A stretch of DNA of 47,640 nt from a virus: IMG/VR virus record IMGVR_UViG_3300035670_000351, positions 1 to 47,640 of that record; one strand, written 5' to 3'. Position numbers and translations under genes: made by a program. The notes beneath the pieces were generated by a model. The model ran no database searches. It was not told where the DNA came from and worked only from the letters and a program-made list of their open reading frames with translations. Positions 37,798 through 47,564 of the stretch are shown here, piece by piece; the stretch's first letter is position 1, and every line of letters begins with the position of its first letter.

Positions 37798-38756
37798 TTT
37801 GACAATCTCAATGAATTAATCAACTGCCAGTTTTCATCATACCACTTCATGGTTCTCTCGAGACCTTCCCAAAAACGAACTAAAGGCACATAACCCAATA
37901 ATTCATTCGTTCTGGAAACATCTGCCTGAGTGTGCATAACGTCGCCGGGCCGCCATGGTGCATCATGGTATTTCGCTTCTGGATATTTGGATAACAAGAA
38001 CTCAAGAATAGCTTTGTTCGTCGTTCTGTCTCCACAAGCTACGTTAAGTGGTTCGCCCTTTAACAAACCATCAGCTTCACCGCTTCTAATGCAGGCATCG
38101 ACTATGTTATCAACATAACACATGTCGCGCGATTGCGAACCATCACCATCAGACCTCATCGATCTATTCGCATGAATAGCTGTTAACCACGCTGACACAG
38201 CTGTCGCATAAGGAGAATCGCCTAATTGATTTGGGCCAAACACATTAAAGAAACGTAAGCAAACCGAATCCAATCCGTATAATTGATAATAGAGCTTTAA
38301 ATAATCCTCTATTATGGATTTCTGTAAAGCATATGGTGACTTTGGATTTTTCGGCGTTGAGGTAGGCGTTGGTAACTCGTCAGCGCCACCATAAACAGAC
38401 GAAGAAGATGCAAAAACGAACCTCTTTACATTGTCACGGCATGCATCCATTAATTTTAAAGTCGCGTTAACGTTTGTTTCGTGAGTCTCTAAGGGATACT
38501 CGACCGAATAACTTACGCGAGGAATAGCCGCGAGATGAATTACAACATCATAAGTTTTTGAACGAATTTTATTCAAGATTTTATCAGAGGCAAAATCATC
38601 TACATGTAAAGTACAGCCTTTAGGTACAAACTCCATGTGACCATTAGACATGTTGTCTACAATGTCAACCTTCACGCCGCGCGAAACTAATTCTTTCGTA
38701 AGGTTACTGCCAATAAATCCAGCACCACCAGTTACTAATGCATGTTCTATCTTCAT
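37794..38756 (-). CDS. Extended-SDR NAD-dependent sugar epimerase/dehydratase
   Basis: 320 aa. TGGAGFIGS (NAD loop), HLAAIPRV, SSSSVYGG, YALQK (Tyr-x-x-x-Lys) and RFFNVFGPNQ are classic extended-SDR signatures, closest to UDP-glucose/GlcNAc 4-epimerases (GalE/WbpP). It would epimerise a UDP-sugar. Overlap of 4 bases with the TS-family gene ties it to the modification operon. It may provide a sugar for DNA or surface decoration. Confidence 0.85.
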   Translation of the reverse strand: MKIEHALVTGGAGFIGSNLTKELVSRGVKVDIVDNMSNGHMEFVPKGCTLHVDDFASDKILNKIRSKTYDVVIHLAAIPRVSYSVEYPLETHETNVNATLKLMDACRDNVKRFVFASSSSVYGGADELPTPTSTPKNPKSPYALQKSIIEDYLKLYYQLYGLDSVCLRFFNVFGPNQLGDSPYATAVSAWLTAIHANRSMRSDGDGSQSRDMCYVDNIVDACIRSGEADGLLKGEPLNVACGDRTTNKAILEFLLSKYPEAKYHDAPWRPGDVMHTQADVSRTNELLGYVPLVRFWEGLERTMKWYDENWQLINSLRLSK

Positions 38757-38781
38757 ATTGTTTGCCTTTCGTAATCATATC

Positions 38782-39771
38782 TTACTTTTTCCAAAAAGAG
38801 TATATGTTTTTTTCGATTTCGTAAGTCATATTCTTAGATTGTTTTTTGGGTTGTTGCATCGCCCAAACGAACATATCTTTTATAGTTTCTCGCAGATCTG
38901 TTTCGTCTTTAAAGTCTAATAATTTATTAGCTTTTGAGTGATCGCAATATGCTGCATGCACTTCGTTACGCTTTTCCAAGTATATTTTTTTCGCGCTAAT
39001 TCCGAATTCTTTCGCAACATCGATGACAAGATCAGCTGCTTCGTTAATTGTATAATACTTGTCAGCGCCTATATTAAAAATTTCTCCGTTATATTCGGTC
39101 GACAATTTTTCGAATGGTTCCATATAAAACTTGATATCCGAAAAAGCACGAATTTGTGTACCATCGCCATACAAAGTCAAAGGTTCATTCGCCAAAGCTT
39201 GACGAATCCAAATACCAATGACGTTCCTATATCGATCCCAAATATTTTGATAGATGCCGACAACGTTGTGAGGACGAACTATGCTATATTGAAGATCAAA
39301 CATTTCATGCGCAAGTTTTAGATCCATCTCGACTGCATATTTAGCGATTCCATAGGGGTCTTCTGGCGTCGGTAATTGATCTTCTGTGAATGGTGGATTA
39401 CCGACCCCATATACCGCCATTGACGACGTATAAATTATTTTTTTAACGTTGCTATTAATACTAGCGTTAATAACGTTCGCGGAGGCAATTACATTGTTTG
39501 TGTAATTATAATTTCGGACGAATGGGCTTAAACCTTCTGCAGCGTACGCAGCAAAATGATAAACGCAATCTGGTTTTTCATTTCTAAAAATTTTTTCACA
39601 AGCTTCTCTATTAATCAAATCAACTTTATAAAAAACGACTTGACTTGGTACGAATTCTTTGTATCCACCGCTCAAATCATCGATACCAACTACTTTGTGC
39701 CCTTTGCTTAAAAGATGTCTTGCGAAATTTGCTCCCAATAAACCTGCTATTCCTGTAACCAAACATTTCAT
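38782..39771 (-). CDS. Second extended-SDR sugar epimerase/dehydratase
   Basis: 329 aa. TGIAGLLGAN, YHFAAYAAEG, TSSMAVYG, YGIAK (Tyr-x-x-x-Lys) and RPHNVVGIYQN are extended-SDR motifs. It is divergent from 37794-38756, so the two probably have different substrates. GGAGATAA precedes the ATG. Located directly after the TS-like and carbamoyltransferase genes. Confidence 0.85.
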   Translation of the reverse strand: MKCLVTGIAGLLGANFARHLLSKGHKVVGIDDLSGGYKEFVPSQVVFYKVDLINREACEKIFRNEKPDCVYHFAAYAAEGLSPFVRNYNYTNNVIASANVINASINSNVKKIIYTSSMAVYGVGNPPFTEDQLPTPEDPYGIAKYAVEMDLKLAHEMFDLQYSIVRPHNVVGIYQNIWDRYRNVIGIWIRQALANEPLTLYGDGTQIRAFSDIKFYMEPFEKLSTEYNGEIFNIGADKYYTINEAADLVIDVAKEFGISAKKIYLEKRNEVHAAYCDHSKANKLLDFKDETDLRETIKDMFVWAMQQPKKQSKNMTYEIEKNIYSFWKK

Positions 39772-39781
39772 TAGTTATCTC

Positions 39782-40435
39782 CTAGACATTATCTCCACAC
39801 ATAGCGTCGAATAATCCTATGAATTCATTCCAGCTAGAAATACCTTGTGCAGTAGAACAATATACTGACATTTGAAGATTTTTGTAATCAGAATAGACAG
39901 GTTTAATAAAAAATTCAAAAATCGTCAAGATATCAACAAGCAATTCATTTTTTATATCTGACGCCCTAAACACCAACTTAGGACCTGAATTCAAATAGTG
40001 AATAAGGTTTAAACAAGTAACATCTAACGCAGAAGAAGTTTCACTAACAAAATAATCATCAAATCCGTTGACAAATCTTACCATGCAGCGTCTTGTAGTT
40101 GGCTTCGTAGCGAGATGCGTTTTAATATCGCTCAATAACTCAAGATATTTTTTACGATTTTCTCTTTCACACGCGACAGTATAAATCGTTGAATTTAAAG
40201 TTTGCAATTCCAACAAAGAACGCAAACTTGGTCGATCATCAACGAAGCTTAAAAAATTTTGGGGATCAGTATTTTGATTCAAAAAAGCATTACGCTTTAT
40301 TTCGTAATAGTTAGCAAGACCTGTATCAATCTTTCTCAATTCATCGATAGCGCTATCACCGACTGGAATGTTTGCTAGTTCCAACCTAATCAAATAATCG
40401 TCGTTTTCAAATTCGGGATTTTTAATTACACGCAT
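39782..40435 (-). CDS. Divergent thymidylate-synthase-like protein
   Basis: 217 aa. Though unlike ordinary TS overall, it keeps the order of key elements of the 36787 enzyme. These are T-R-R at 114-116 (DSRR), LDVTC with Cys141 (LDVPC, the catalytic Cys), RASD at 157-160 (RSSD), and Asp168 exactly 11 residues after that Arg, as Asp189 is in the other. The N-terminal region is shorter. Three bases separate it from the carbamoyltransferase gene. It may be a specialised base-modifying enzyme or an accessory subunit. This match is my own reading. Confidence 0.55.
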   Translation of the reverse strand: MRVIKNPEFENDDYLIRLELANIPVGDSAIDELRKIDTGLANYYEIKRNAFLNQNTDPQNFLSFVDDRPSLRSLLELQTLNSTIYTVACERENRKKYLELLSDIKTHLATKPTTRRCMVRFVNGFDDYFVSETSSALDVTCLNLIHYLNSGPKLVFRASDIKNELLVDILTIFEFFIKPVYSDYKNLQMSVYCSTAQGISSWNEFIGLFDAMCGDNV

Positions 40436-40438
40436 ATT

Positions 40439-42208
40439 TCAACCATCAAAATCGCAAAGATAAAGAAGCGGAAGCTTATGACCCAATTCTTTCGCCTTAT
40501 CGAATTCAAATTTAAAACTATCCATGACGCTATCTAAAGAATATACGATTGGACGTCCATGCGCATTAAAGCTAGTGTTGATTAAAGCTTTCGATTGTGG
40601 ATAAATGTCAGTTAAAACTGACGTCATAAACGTATCGTTATCGTCGATTAATTGAGGACGTCCTGACCACACATCTACGCCTGGATACTTGTGAGCAACG
40701 CCTCCATAATTTTGTAAATCAGGAGAAGTATAATCGTAAGTAAGAATCATAAATCGATCGGAGCCAATTACTCTATCGCTATTGTTGGTATTAAAAAACA
40801 GATCGACAACAGCGTTGAGCATAACAGGCGCCATTGGCATCACAGTGTCTCTTTCATTGATGTCGTTAATAATTTCGACGTTGGAAGTTGTCGGAATCGC
40901 TAAGGTAGTTGTACTGCACAAAGCTCTGGGACCATACTCCATTCGAGACTTTACAACATTCACTAATTCATTTGACTGTAATGCCTTTACGGTATCAGAG
41001 ACTGCCTCGTTTCTTTGTGTAGAAGAATAATATTTAATATGACTTCCATATGTAGCAAAATCTTCGGCAGAAATTTGGTCACGCCAGTTACTAAACGCAG
41101 GACGAATGCCCCACTTCAAATCGCCCCACTTAAATCCACCGACATGAGCCTCGTACATACCTACGCCACAACCCTGGTCGCCAGCAAGAGGAACGACAGA
41201 AAATAATCCTGGAATTTTATTTAAGGCTCTATTGTTTAACTTAACGTTATAAAAGATACCGCCTGCTAATGCCAGATGTTTCATCGAATGACGTTCAATC
41301 ATCTTTAACACGACGCCTTCGATAAGCTCTTGAATATAATGACCAATGATAATTCTCAAATCTCGGCCCGATGTATTTGGGGCAACAGATTCGATAACGC
41401 TATCGAAATGTTGTTTCCATTGTTTTTTGGTATTTGCTAGCGCGTGGAAATTAACCAAATTAGACTCGTCCTTCCAGTTCATTTCTCTACCATCAGGTGA
41501 CGTCACCATATTATCAAACATAGAGTCTGCTTTAGTTCTAGCTAGCTCTCTTAGAAGTTGTATAGAATCCCAAGACAGAACATTAGTAACGTGGGTTTCA
41601 TATCCCAAGAACTTATATTCATCTTGATTTTCTTTCATACCACAATACGAAGTTGCGTATTGATACATAAGACCTAGCGAATATCCATAACCGTGATATC
41701 TTTCGAGAAGTTTTAACTTCGAAGACTTATTACTAGCATCGAATTCATAAACACTAAAAACTTCTTGGAATGTACCGTAGCCATCTGCCGCGATAACATG
41801 AAATTTATCTTTTGAAGCAACAAATTTGTCAAAAGAATTTGACCATTTATCTCTCAAAAAGGAAACGGCCGACCATGCGTGAGCATCGTGATGAGTAAAA
41901 CCCTCGCTCAAAACGACTTTCTTTAAAGAATATTTTTTGACGAGATTGTCAAAGTGCAGTTTGTCAAAATACTTGTTTGATGAAGAATCAAAATCTAGCT
42001 TGTCAAACCAGTGAGAAACGAAAACAAAACTCCCCTCCGCGATTGTCACATTCTTTTCAATTTCATCAATAGACATCCGAGGATATGCGCTCGACGACTT
42101 GACACGATTAAGTCTCTCTTCTTCGTATCCAGTTGCCTTTTCGCCATCAAAATAGACTGCAGAAGCGTTGTGTCCTAGAGTTAGCATTAGAGCTGTTGTC
42201 GTTTTCAT
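40439..42208 (-). CDS. NodU/TobZ-type carbamoyltransferase
   Basis: 589 aa, full length. GHNASAVYFDG (12 onward), HHDAHAWSA (106 onward, metal-binding in the Kae1-like domain), LALAGGIFYNVKLN (312 onward), MEYGPRAL (423-430) and NTSFNAHGRPI are diagnostic. The N-terminal Kae1-like domain makes carbamoyladenylate from carbamoyl phosphate and ATP; the C-terminal YrdC-like domain moves the carbamoyl to a hydroxyl. A phage member of this family is reported to carbamoylate 5-hydroxymethylcytosine. The adjoining TS-family genes make that the leading hypothesis. Confidence 0.9.
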   Translation of the reverse strand: MKTTTALMLTLGHNASAVYFDGEKATGYEEERLNRVKSSSAYPRMSIDEIEKNVTIAEGSFVFVSHWFDKLDFDSSSNKYFDKLHFDNLVKKYSLKKVVLSEGFTHHDAHAWSAVSFLRDKWSNSFDKFVASKDKFHVIAADGYGTFQEVFSVYEFDASNKSSKLKLLERYHGYGYSLGLMYQYATSYCGMKENQDEYKFLGYETHVTNVLSWDSIQLLRELARTKADSMFDNMVTSPDGREMNWKDESNLVNFHALANTKKQWKQHFDSVIESVAPNTSGRDLRIIIGHYIQELIEGVVLKMIERHSMKHLALAGGIFYNVKLNNRALNKIPGLFSVVPLAGDQGCGVGMYEAHVGGFKWGDLKWGIRPAFSNWRDQISAEDFATYGSHIKYYSSTQRNEAVSDTVKALQSNELVNVVKSRMEYGPRALCSTTTLAIPTTSNVEIINDINERDTVMPMAPVMLNAVVDLFFNTNNSDRVIGSDRFMILTYDYTSPDLQNYGGVAHKYPGVDVWSGRPQLIDDNDTFMTSVLTDIYPQSKALINTSFNAHGRPIVYSLDSVMDSFKFEFDKAKELGHKLPLLYLCDFDG

Positions 42209-43464
42209 GTTGTCTCCTTCAATTGCAAATCAGAAACTTTGATAGCGTCGGCATCGACCAACGTACCATATGGTTTGCCCATAATGAGTTTATCATATCT
42301 TACACCCCACTCGTCTAATTGTTTTTTTGTTAGCTCATAAAGATTTTGATAAACCATCGCCACGTCGTTATTGAAACGTTTCATGCCGCGAGCTGTGTGA
42401 AGTACGATTTCATCACCACGATCATACAACTTATTAAGAGCATCGATGGCTACTGGAAAAGGTTCACACAAGTGATAGTTGCCACCTGTTTCGGTGCAAA
42501 TCGTGCCATCAATATCCCACACCCAAGATTTTTTGCCTGCGGGCAATACATTCATATGACGAGCGATTGAATGCCTTCCACCCGTTGGACCTTTAACGAT
42601 AGCAATTTCGTTAAAATCTTGCATCGCAAGTTTAATATAGTCCTTACGCGAGGACTTCGTAATACAAAAACTACCGCTAATTCGACAGTTGACCTCTAAG
42701 AGTTTTGGATTTCCGCTTGAATCAAACTTAAATTGTGCGAACCAAAAATATGGCAACTTCAACTTCGCAGCGATCGTTTTAATGTGAGTACCAATTAGTT
42801 CCCAATACTCAGGTGCGGAACGCCCATAAGAAGTTATTCCATCTCTAATTCTGGTACGAAGCCTAACATTCCAGTCTACAATCTCACCAGTAGGTGTTGA
42901 TACACAATCAACTGTAAATTCCTCGCCTGGTAAAAATTCGGTCACAACATCCATCGACGTAATTGTTTGCCAATCATCGATCGTGTTTTTTATTCGACGT
43001 GCTCCTTCGGCCGACGAACTATAACAAGGCTTAGCAAAAAGCTCGATATCGGCTGGTGCTTCAAAATGATTCTTTAAAACTTTTGGAGAAATATCCGGTA
43101 ATAGTTCATATAGTTTATTTTTGAATAAACAAGGCGCCAGATTCTCGCGACCAGGTATCATTAACTTATCAATGCACTCCAACGATTCCCAATTATCGTA
43201 TAAAAATTTTAGCATCTTACAATTCGTAACGAATACTTTGTCGATGCCATTATCTTTGATAAAAATCTCCAACCACGACAAAAAGTCAGTAGCAGACTTC
43301 CATGGATTGGGACATTCGAAGATATATTTTTTGTTTAGATAAGCTTGACCAGCATTAATGGTGTCATAATGACAACCATACACTTCATGTGTATTGAGTT
43401 CAGAAATACTACGAACCATCTCGATGGAACTTTCGTTCCCGTAAGTCAACAACAAAATTTTCAT
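42205..43464 (-). CDS. ATP-grasp domain fused to HAD phosphatase
   Basis: 419 aa from ATG 43464 (ATGA with the kinase stop). The N-terminal part has a Rossmann-like start (MKILLLTYGNES), a central ATP-grasp region (FAKPCYSSSAEG; VTEFLPGEEFTVD; KLLEVNCRISGSF). The C-terminal about 110 residues are a HAD domain (WVWDIDGTICTE, with D-x-D-G-T; VLHTARG). ATP-grasp enzymes join acyl phosphates to amines; HAD removes phosphate. In this operon it could add a group to a modified nucleotide and then trim it. It is coupled to both neighbours. Confidence 0.75.
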   Translation of the reverse strand: MKILLLTYGNESSIEMVRSISELNTHEVYGCHYDTINAGQAYLNKKYIFECPNPWKSATDFLSWLEIFIKDNGIDKVFVTNCKMLKFLYDNWESLECIDKLMIPGRENLAPCLFKNKLYELLPDISPKVLKNHFEAPADIELFAKPCYSSSAEGARRIKNTIDDWQTITSMDVVTEFLPGEEFTVDCVSTPTGEIVDWNVRLRTRIRDGITSYGRSAPEYWELIGTHIKTIAAKLKLPYFWFAQFKFDSSGNPKLLEVNCRISGSFCITKSSRKDYIKLAMQDFNEIAIVKGPTGGRHSIARHMNVLPAGKKSWVWDIDGTICTETGGNYHLCEPFPVAIDALNKLYDRGDEIVLHTARGMKRFNNDVAMVYQNLYELTKKQLDEWGVRYDKLIMGKPYGTLVDADAIKVSDLQLKETT

Positions 43465-43955
43465 CGTCGAACCTCGCACTGCTTTGCGATGAATTCTACA
43501 GCTTCATCGGTTGGATTTATCAAAAACTTATCGATCTTCAAAGCTGGAAAAATTTGTCGATAAGCTTCTTTAACTTTCTCGTTCTGTTCTTTCGTGACTG
43601 TCTCTTCTCTTTCGATCCATGGTCGATTGAGCTCCAGCAAAATCAACAAATAATCTAATTCCCTAAATCTATCTTCGATACCTTGCAAAATTTCTGGTGT
43701 GATATTGTTTCGATTAAAAACCTTGCCATACGCCAACTCTGAAACATACGATCGATCGTAGATAAACGGTCCAGGACGTCTATCGATATCATAGAAATAT
43801 CCGGTCAGGTAATCGAACTTGCCCTCGACGAATCCATAGCCTTTATGCATATGAATTACTTCGATACCTAAACGCTTACTCAACTTCTCACAAAAAGTTG
43901 ATTTACCTTGCTGCTCAGCGCCCTCAACGATAATACCACCAGTTTTGATTTTCAT
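43461..43955 (-). CDS. Deoxynucleoside(monophosphate) kinase
   Basis: 164 aa. GAEQQGKST (12-20) is a P-loop; IYDRSYVSELAYG is the DR[SD] substrate-site motif of the dNK/TMPK group. LLILLELNRPWIER is the lid-side region. It phosphorylates a nucleoside or nucleotide, perhaps the product of the TS-family enzymes, as T4 dNMP kinase does for hm-dCMP. Overlaps DnaE by one base. Confidence 0.75.
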   Translation of the reverse strand: MKIKTGGIIVEGAEQQGKSTFCEKLSKRLGIEVIHMHKGYGFVEGKFDYLTGYFYDIDRRPGPFIYDRSYVSELAYGKVFNRNNITPEILQGIEDRFRELDYLLILLELNRPWIEREETVTKEQNEKVKEAYRQIFPALKIDKFLINPTDEAVEFIAKQCEVRR

Positions 43956-46900
43956 TAGCTCTCCAAAATCTTAATCTTACTTACGAAAGTTTTGCATCCG
44001 AAACTATCAACTGTAACTTCAGAAATACAAACCGAATAAACGGGAATTTCTGTCTCGCCGTTCCACCCCCAGCAGAACAAACGTTTAATTTGTCCCGTAG
44101 GTCCCGAAGTTTCCAAGAGAAGATATGGTTTACCATTCTTCGTTTTCTTTTCCTTCACGCCCATCACCACGAACCAGTAGATGTCGCTGGCTTCGAGTTC
44201 GTCGATCGGCTTGATACTCTTCTCTTCAAATTTATTCAACAAATAATCCGGGACGAGTGTCGATGGATTAAAGGAACTAAGATACTTGATGCTATTGTCG
44301 ACAATTTCTCGTCGCGACCAATCATCGATATCTTGCGTTTCAATCAATAGATTGCGGAACGTCTCCATTCCCGCGGTTGGATTCTTCTTTGTCCACTTTT
44401 TGATTTCGTTATTTCGATTAACAAGAATCTCATGCATTTGTTTGTAGTTGTTGAAAGTTTTGTCGGGTCCAACGCAGTCCAAAGAATCAAACGCCTTAAT
44501 CGCAATGAGCGCTTCAAGGGCTCGTTTGTTAAACTTCGAATGTCGCCATTGTCCCGTTGGATACCACAACATTTCTTCGATAGAATTATACGGACGGTTT
44601 TCGATGACTTCTTCGATCGCCGCTGAACCTACGCCCTTACACGAAAGGAAACTAGGCATAAATCGCTTTCCATCAAGAATCGTCCAACTATCTGTTGCAT
44701 AATTAATGTCGATAGGAACGATCTTGTAACCTAGAGCCTTTACCTCGGAGAATGCTTTTGAACGCTTATCATCGCTACCTGACATGGATTCAAGATAAGC
44801 GCAAAGCCATTCTTCCTCGAAGTAAGTAAGAAGCCACGCACAATAGTACGAATCGATAGCATAAGAAACTGCATGAGAGGCGTTAAAACCATAACCAGCG
44901 AAATAAAGGATCTTCTCGAAAAGTTCATCTGCCACCTTCTCGGGAACTCCATTCCTAACAGAACCAGCGACGAACTCGTCCTTTGTTTTCTTCGCTTCGT
45001 CGAAGTTTGCATCTCGCTTCGCGGCTGTTCTCTTCAAAAGATTTCGACGAATCGTATCCGTCTCAGCCTCCGGAAAGCCCGCTACGACTGAGCACAATTT
45101 CATGATTGACTCCTGAAAAACGATACAGCCATAAGTCGGCTCAAGAACCTTTTTAATTAGTGGGTGTTGATAGTCAATCTTTTCAGGATTGTTCTTCGCC
45201 TCGAGGTATAGCTTGTCGACATTCGCCGCAAGAGGCCCAGGACGATAAATCGACGTTAGCGTAGCAATATCGATAATGCTTCTCGGTTTTGCCTTCATGA
45301 AAAGGCGTTGAGCGCCAGCGTTTGCTAACTGAAACACACCGGCGAATCGACCTTCGTGATAAACGTATTCATAAACCTTTTGATCATTAAGGTCAATATT
45401 TTTCGGATCCATGTGCCTATCGAACCACTCTCGAATTTGTGAGAAAGTAGGATTAGCAATTCCTTCACGACGTTGGAGGATTAGATGAATCGTGCGCTCG
45501 ATAATACGCAAAGTTTCAAGACCGAGTAGGTCGAACTTAATCCATCCTAGTTCTTCCAGATGTTTGTAGGTCATACCTTCGACCCAGGGAGTTTGTGGTT
45601 CGCCGCGCGCAAGAATCAGAGGCATTCTTTCCGCGATATTCTCGGAGATGATTACACCTCCCGCGTGGCGACCCAACGAACGATTCTGTTTAAAGAGAAT
45701 TTTAATCGGTCCGGCGACTTCGGGATGAGCCGCGATAAAATCCTGTAGAGACTTTGAGTACTTAATCGCATCCTCATAAGTCAAAACGAAAAGATTTTTA
45801 TCCGTTCCAGGTTTGAACAATTCTCGCTTGACGTCGTCTTCAATCGGCGCCATCGCGGCGTTAACCTCTTCGAAGGGAATACCGTAAAAGCGAGAAATAT
45901 CCTTGATCAAGCTCTTTAGTTTGAAAGTGTTATAGTTCGAAATCGGAATAACATTTTGACCGCCGAACTTTTCGCGGAGAAGCTCGAGAAGCTTATCTCG
46001 ATCCGAAATATCTGAATCGATATCAGGATAACCTTGACGAGCTGGATTCATGAATCGTTCGAACGGTAGATCGTACTCAATAGGATCGAGATTCGTAATT
46101 CCAAGAACGTACGCAACGAGGGCACCGGCGGCAGATCCGCGACCTGGGCCGAGAAGCATATTTTCTCTTGCAATATCAAGGATCGCCTTCATGGTAAGGA
46201 AGTAGTTCGAAAACTTCTTGTCACGAATGATTTTTAGTTCATATTTGAGTCTTTCGATGTATTCAGGCTTACCATCGAGGCCTCGCCAAACCAAACCTTG
46301 TTTACACGCTTCGACCAACGCCTTGTCTTCGGTTAATCCCTCTGGAATAACATAAGAAGGTAGTTTCATCGATCGATCGGGTTGGATATCTCCAATCTCG
46401 TTGTGCACGATATCATGTGTGCGTTCGATCGCATCACAAACGATCGTATCGTCGTAAAAAGACATGCCGGACGTCGTCTTACGGTACGTGTCCCAAATTT
46501 GATCAGCGTTCTTAGGATATAGCTCGCACTTCAATTCTTCAGGGGATTTAGGAAGAGAATTTGGATCAAAGCTTTGGTAATTCAACCAACCCAACTTCTT
46601 ATAGATTTCTCGCTCTTTCCAGTGCTCTGGTCTTGAATAGTGAGAATCGCAAGTAACTACGAGTTTATCGGTCAACGAATTACGCTTAGCAAATTCGATA
46701 ATGGCGCGATTCGCCAGATGCTGCGCTTCGAGTTTGTTAAACTGAATCTCGAGACAAACGTTTTCTTTACCGACAGCGTTCGTTAGTTTGTCGTAAGTAT
46801 TCCCCATAGAATTGAGGATCTTTTCGAAGAGGACAGCGTCGTCTAGCAAGTTGTATTTGAGATCGTCAAAAGAAACTTTTTGTAACTGTTCAAAAATATC

Positions 46901-47553
46901 ATAACACAACGGACCGCCAAGACACGCAGTGCTGACCATGAGATGTCCGCCACTCGCTGCCTCTTTTAGCATCGAATAATCGATTCGAGGAAACCTATAG
47001 AAGCCCTCCAGATAGCCTTTAGAAACTAAGTGAAATAACCTTTGTAGACCAATGGACGTTTTTGGAAGCACAACCAAGTGGTGTCTGCGCTTCACTGGAT
47101 CGTTGTATTTGCCCGACTTCGTCTCCTCCTCGTTTTCGATGGTCAAAGTAGACTCTTCGGTAGTTACATCGATAGTCTCGTCGTTGCTATCTACTACTGC
47201 CGTAATTGGTGTTATGATAGATTCGTCTTTTGCAGGTTTCTCTTTCGATTTTTCAAGATCCTTCTTCCATTGCTGTAAATCAGGATGCACGTACATTTCG
47301 CAACCAGGCACGAACTTAAACTTCTTACCTGATTTACGCAATTTTTCAGCATGAAGATATGCGTGACCAAATCCATTCATGTGGCCATGGTCGGTTAGTG
47401 ACCATGCGTCCATTCCATTTTCGATGACGTAGTTTATATGTTCTTGTGGCAAATCCATTCCATCAAAGGTCGTTACGAGAATCCGCTGTGCGAGTGCAGA
47501 CCGATAAACCGGTGGGGCACGCGCACGGGATTCTTTTTTTCTCCTGTGTTCAT
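43955..47553 (-). CDS. dnaE: DNA polymerase III alpha subunit (DnaE), frame-broken near the 5' end
   Basis: Start ATG 47553, preceded by AAGGA, encodes MNTGEKKNPVRV then RFIGLHSHSGFS, the first PHP motif. It meets TAA at 47473-47475. The main frame (47458-43955, 1167 codons) resumes with TTFDGMDLP and carries SLTDHGHMNG (PHP), LGPGRGSAAGA, PDIDSD (catalytic Asp, about residue 475), GRHAGGVII and a C-terminal OB fold. A -1 shift or a 5-nt skip at TCGTAACG restores one protein. Without it the PHP metal site loses its first histidines. Phage-encoded DnaE replaces PolB or PolA as replicase. Confidence 0.9.
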
Positions 47554-47564
47554 GATTGATTCCT

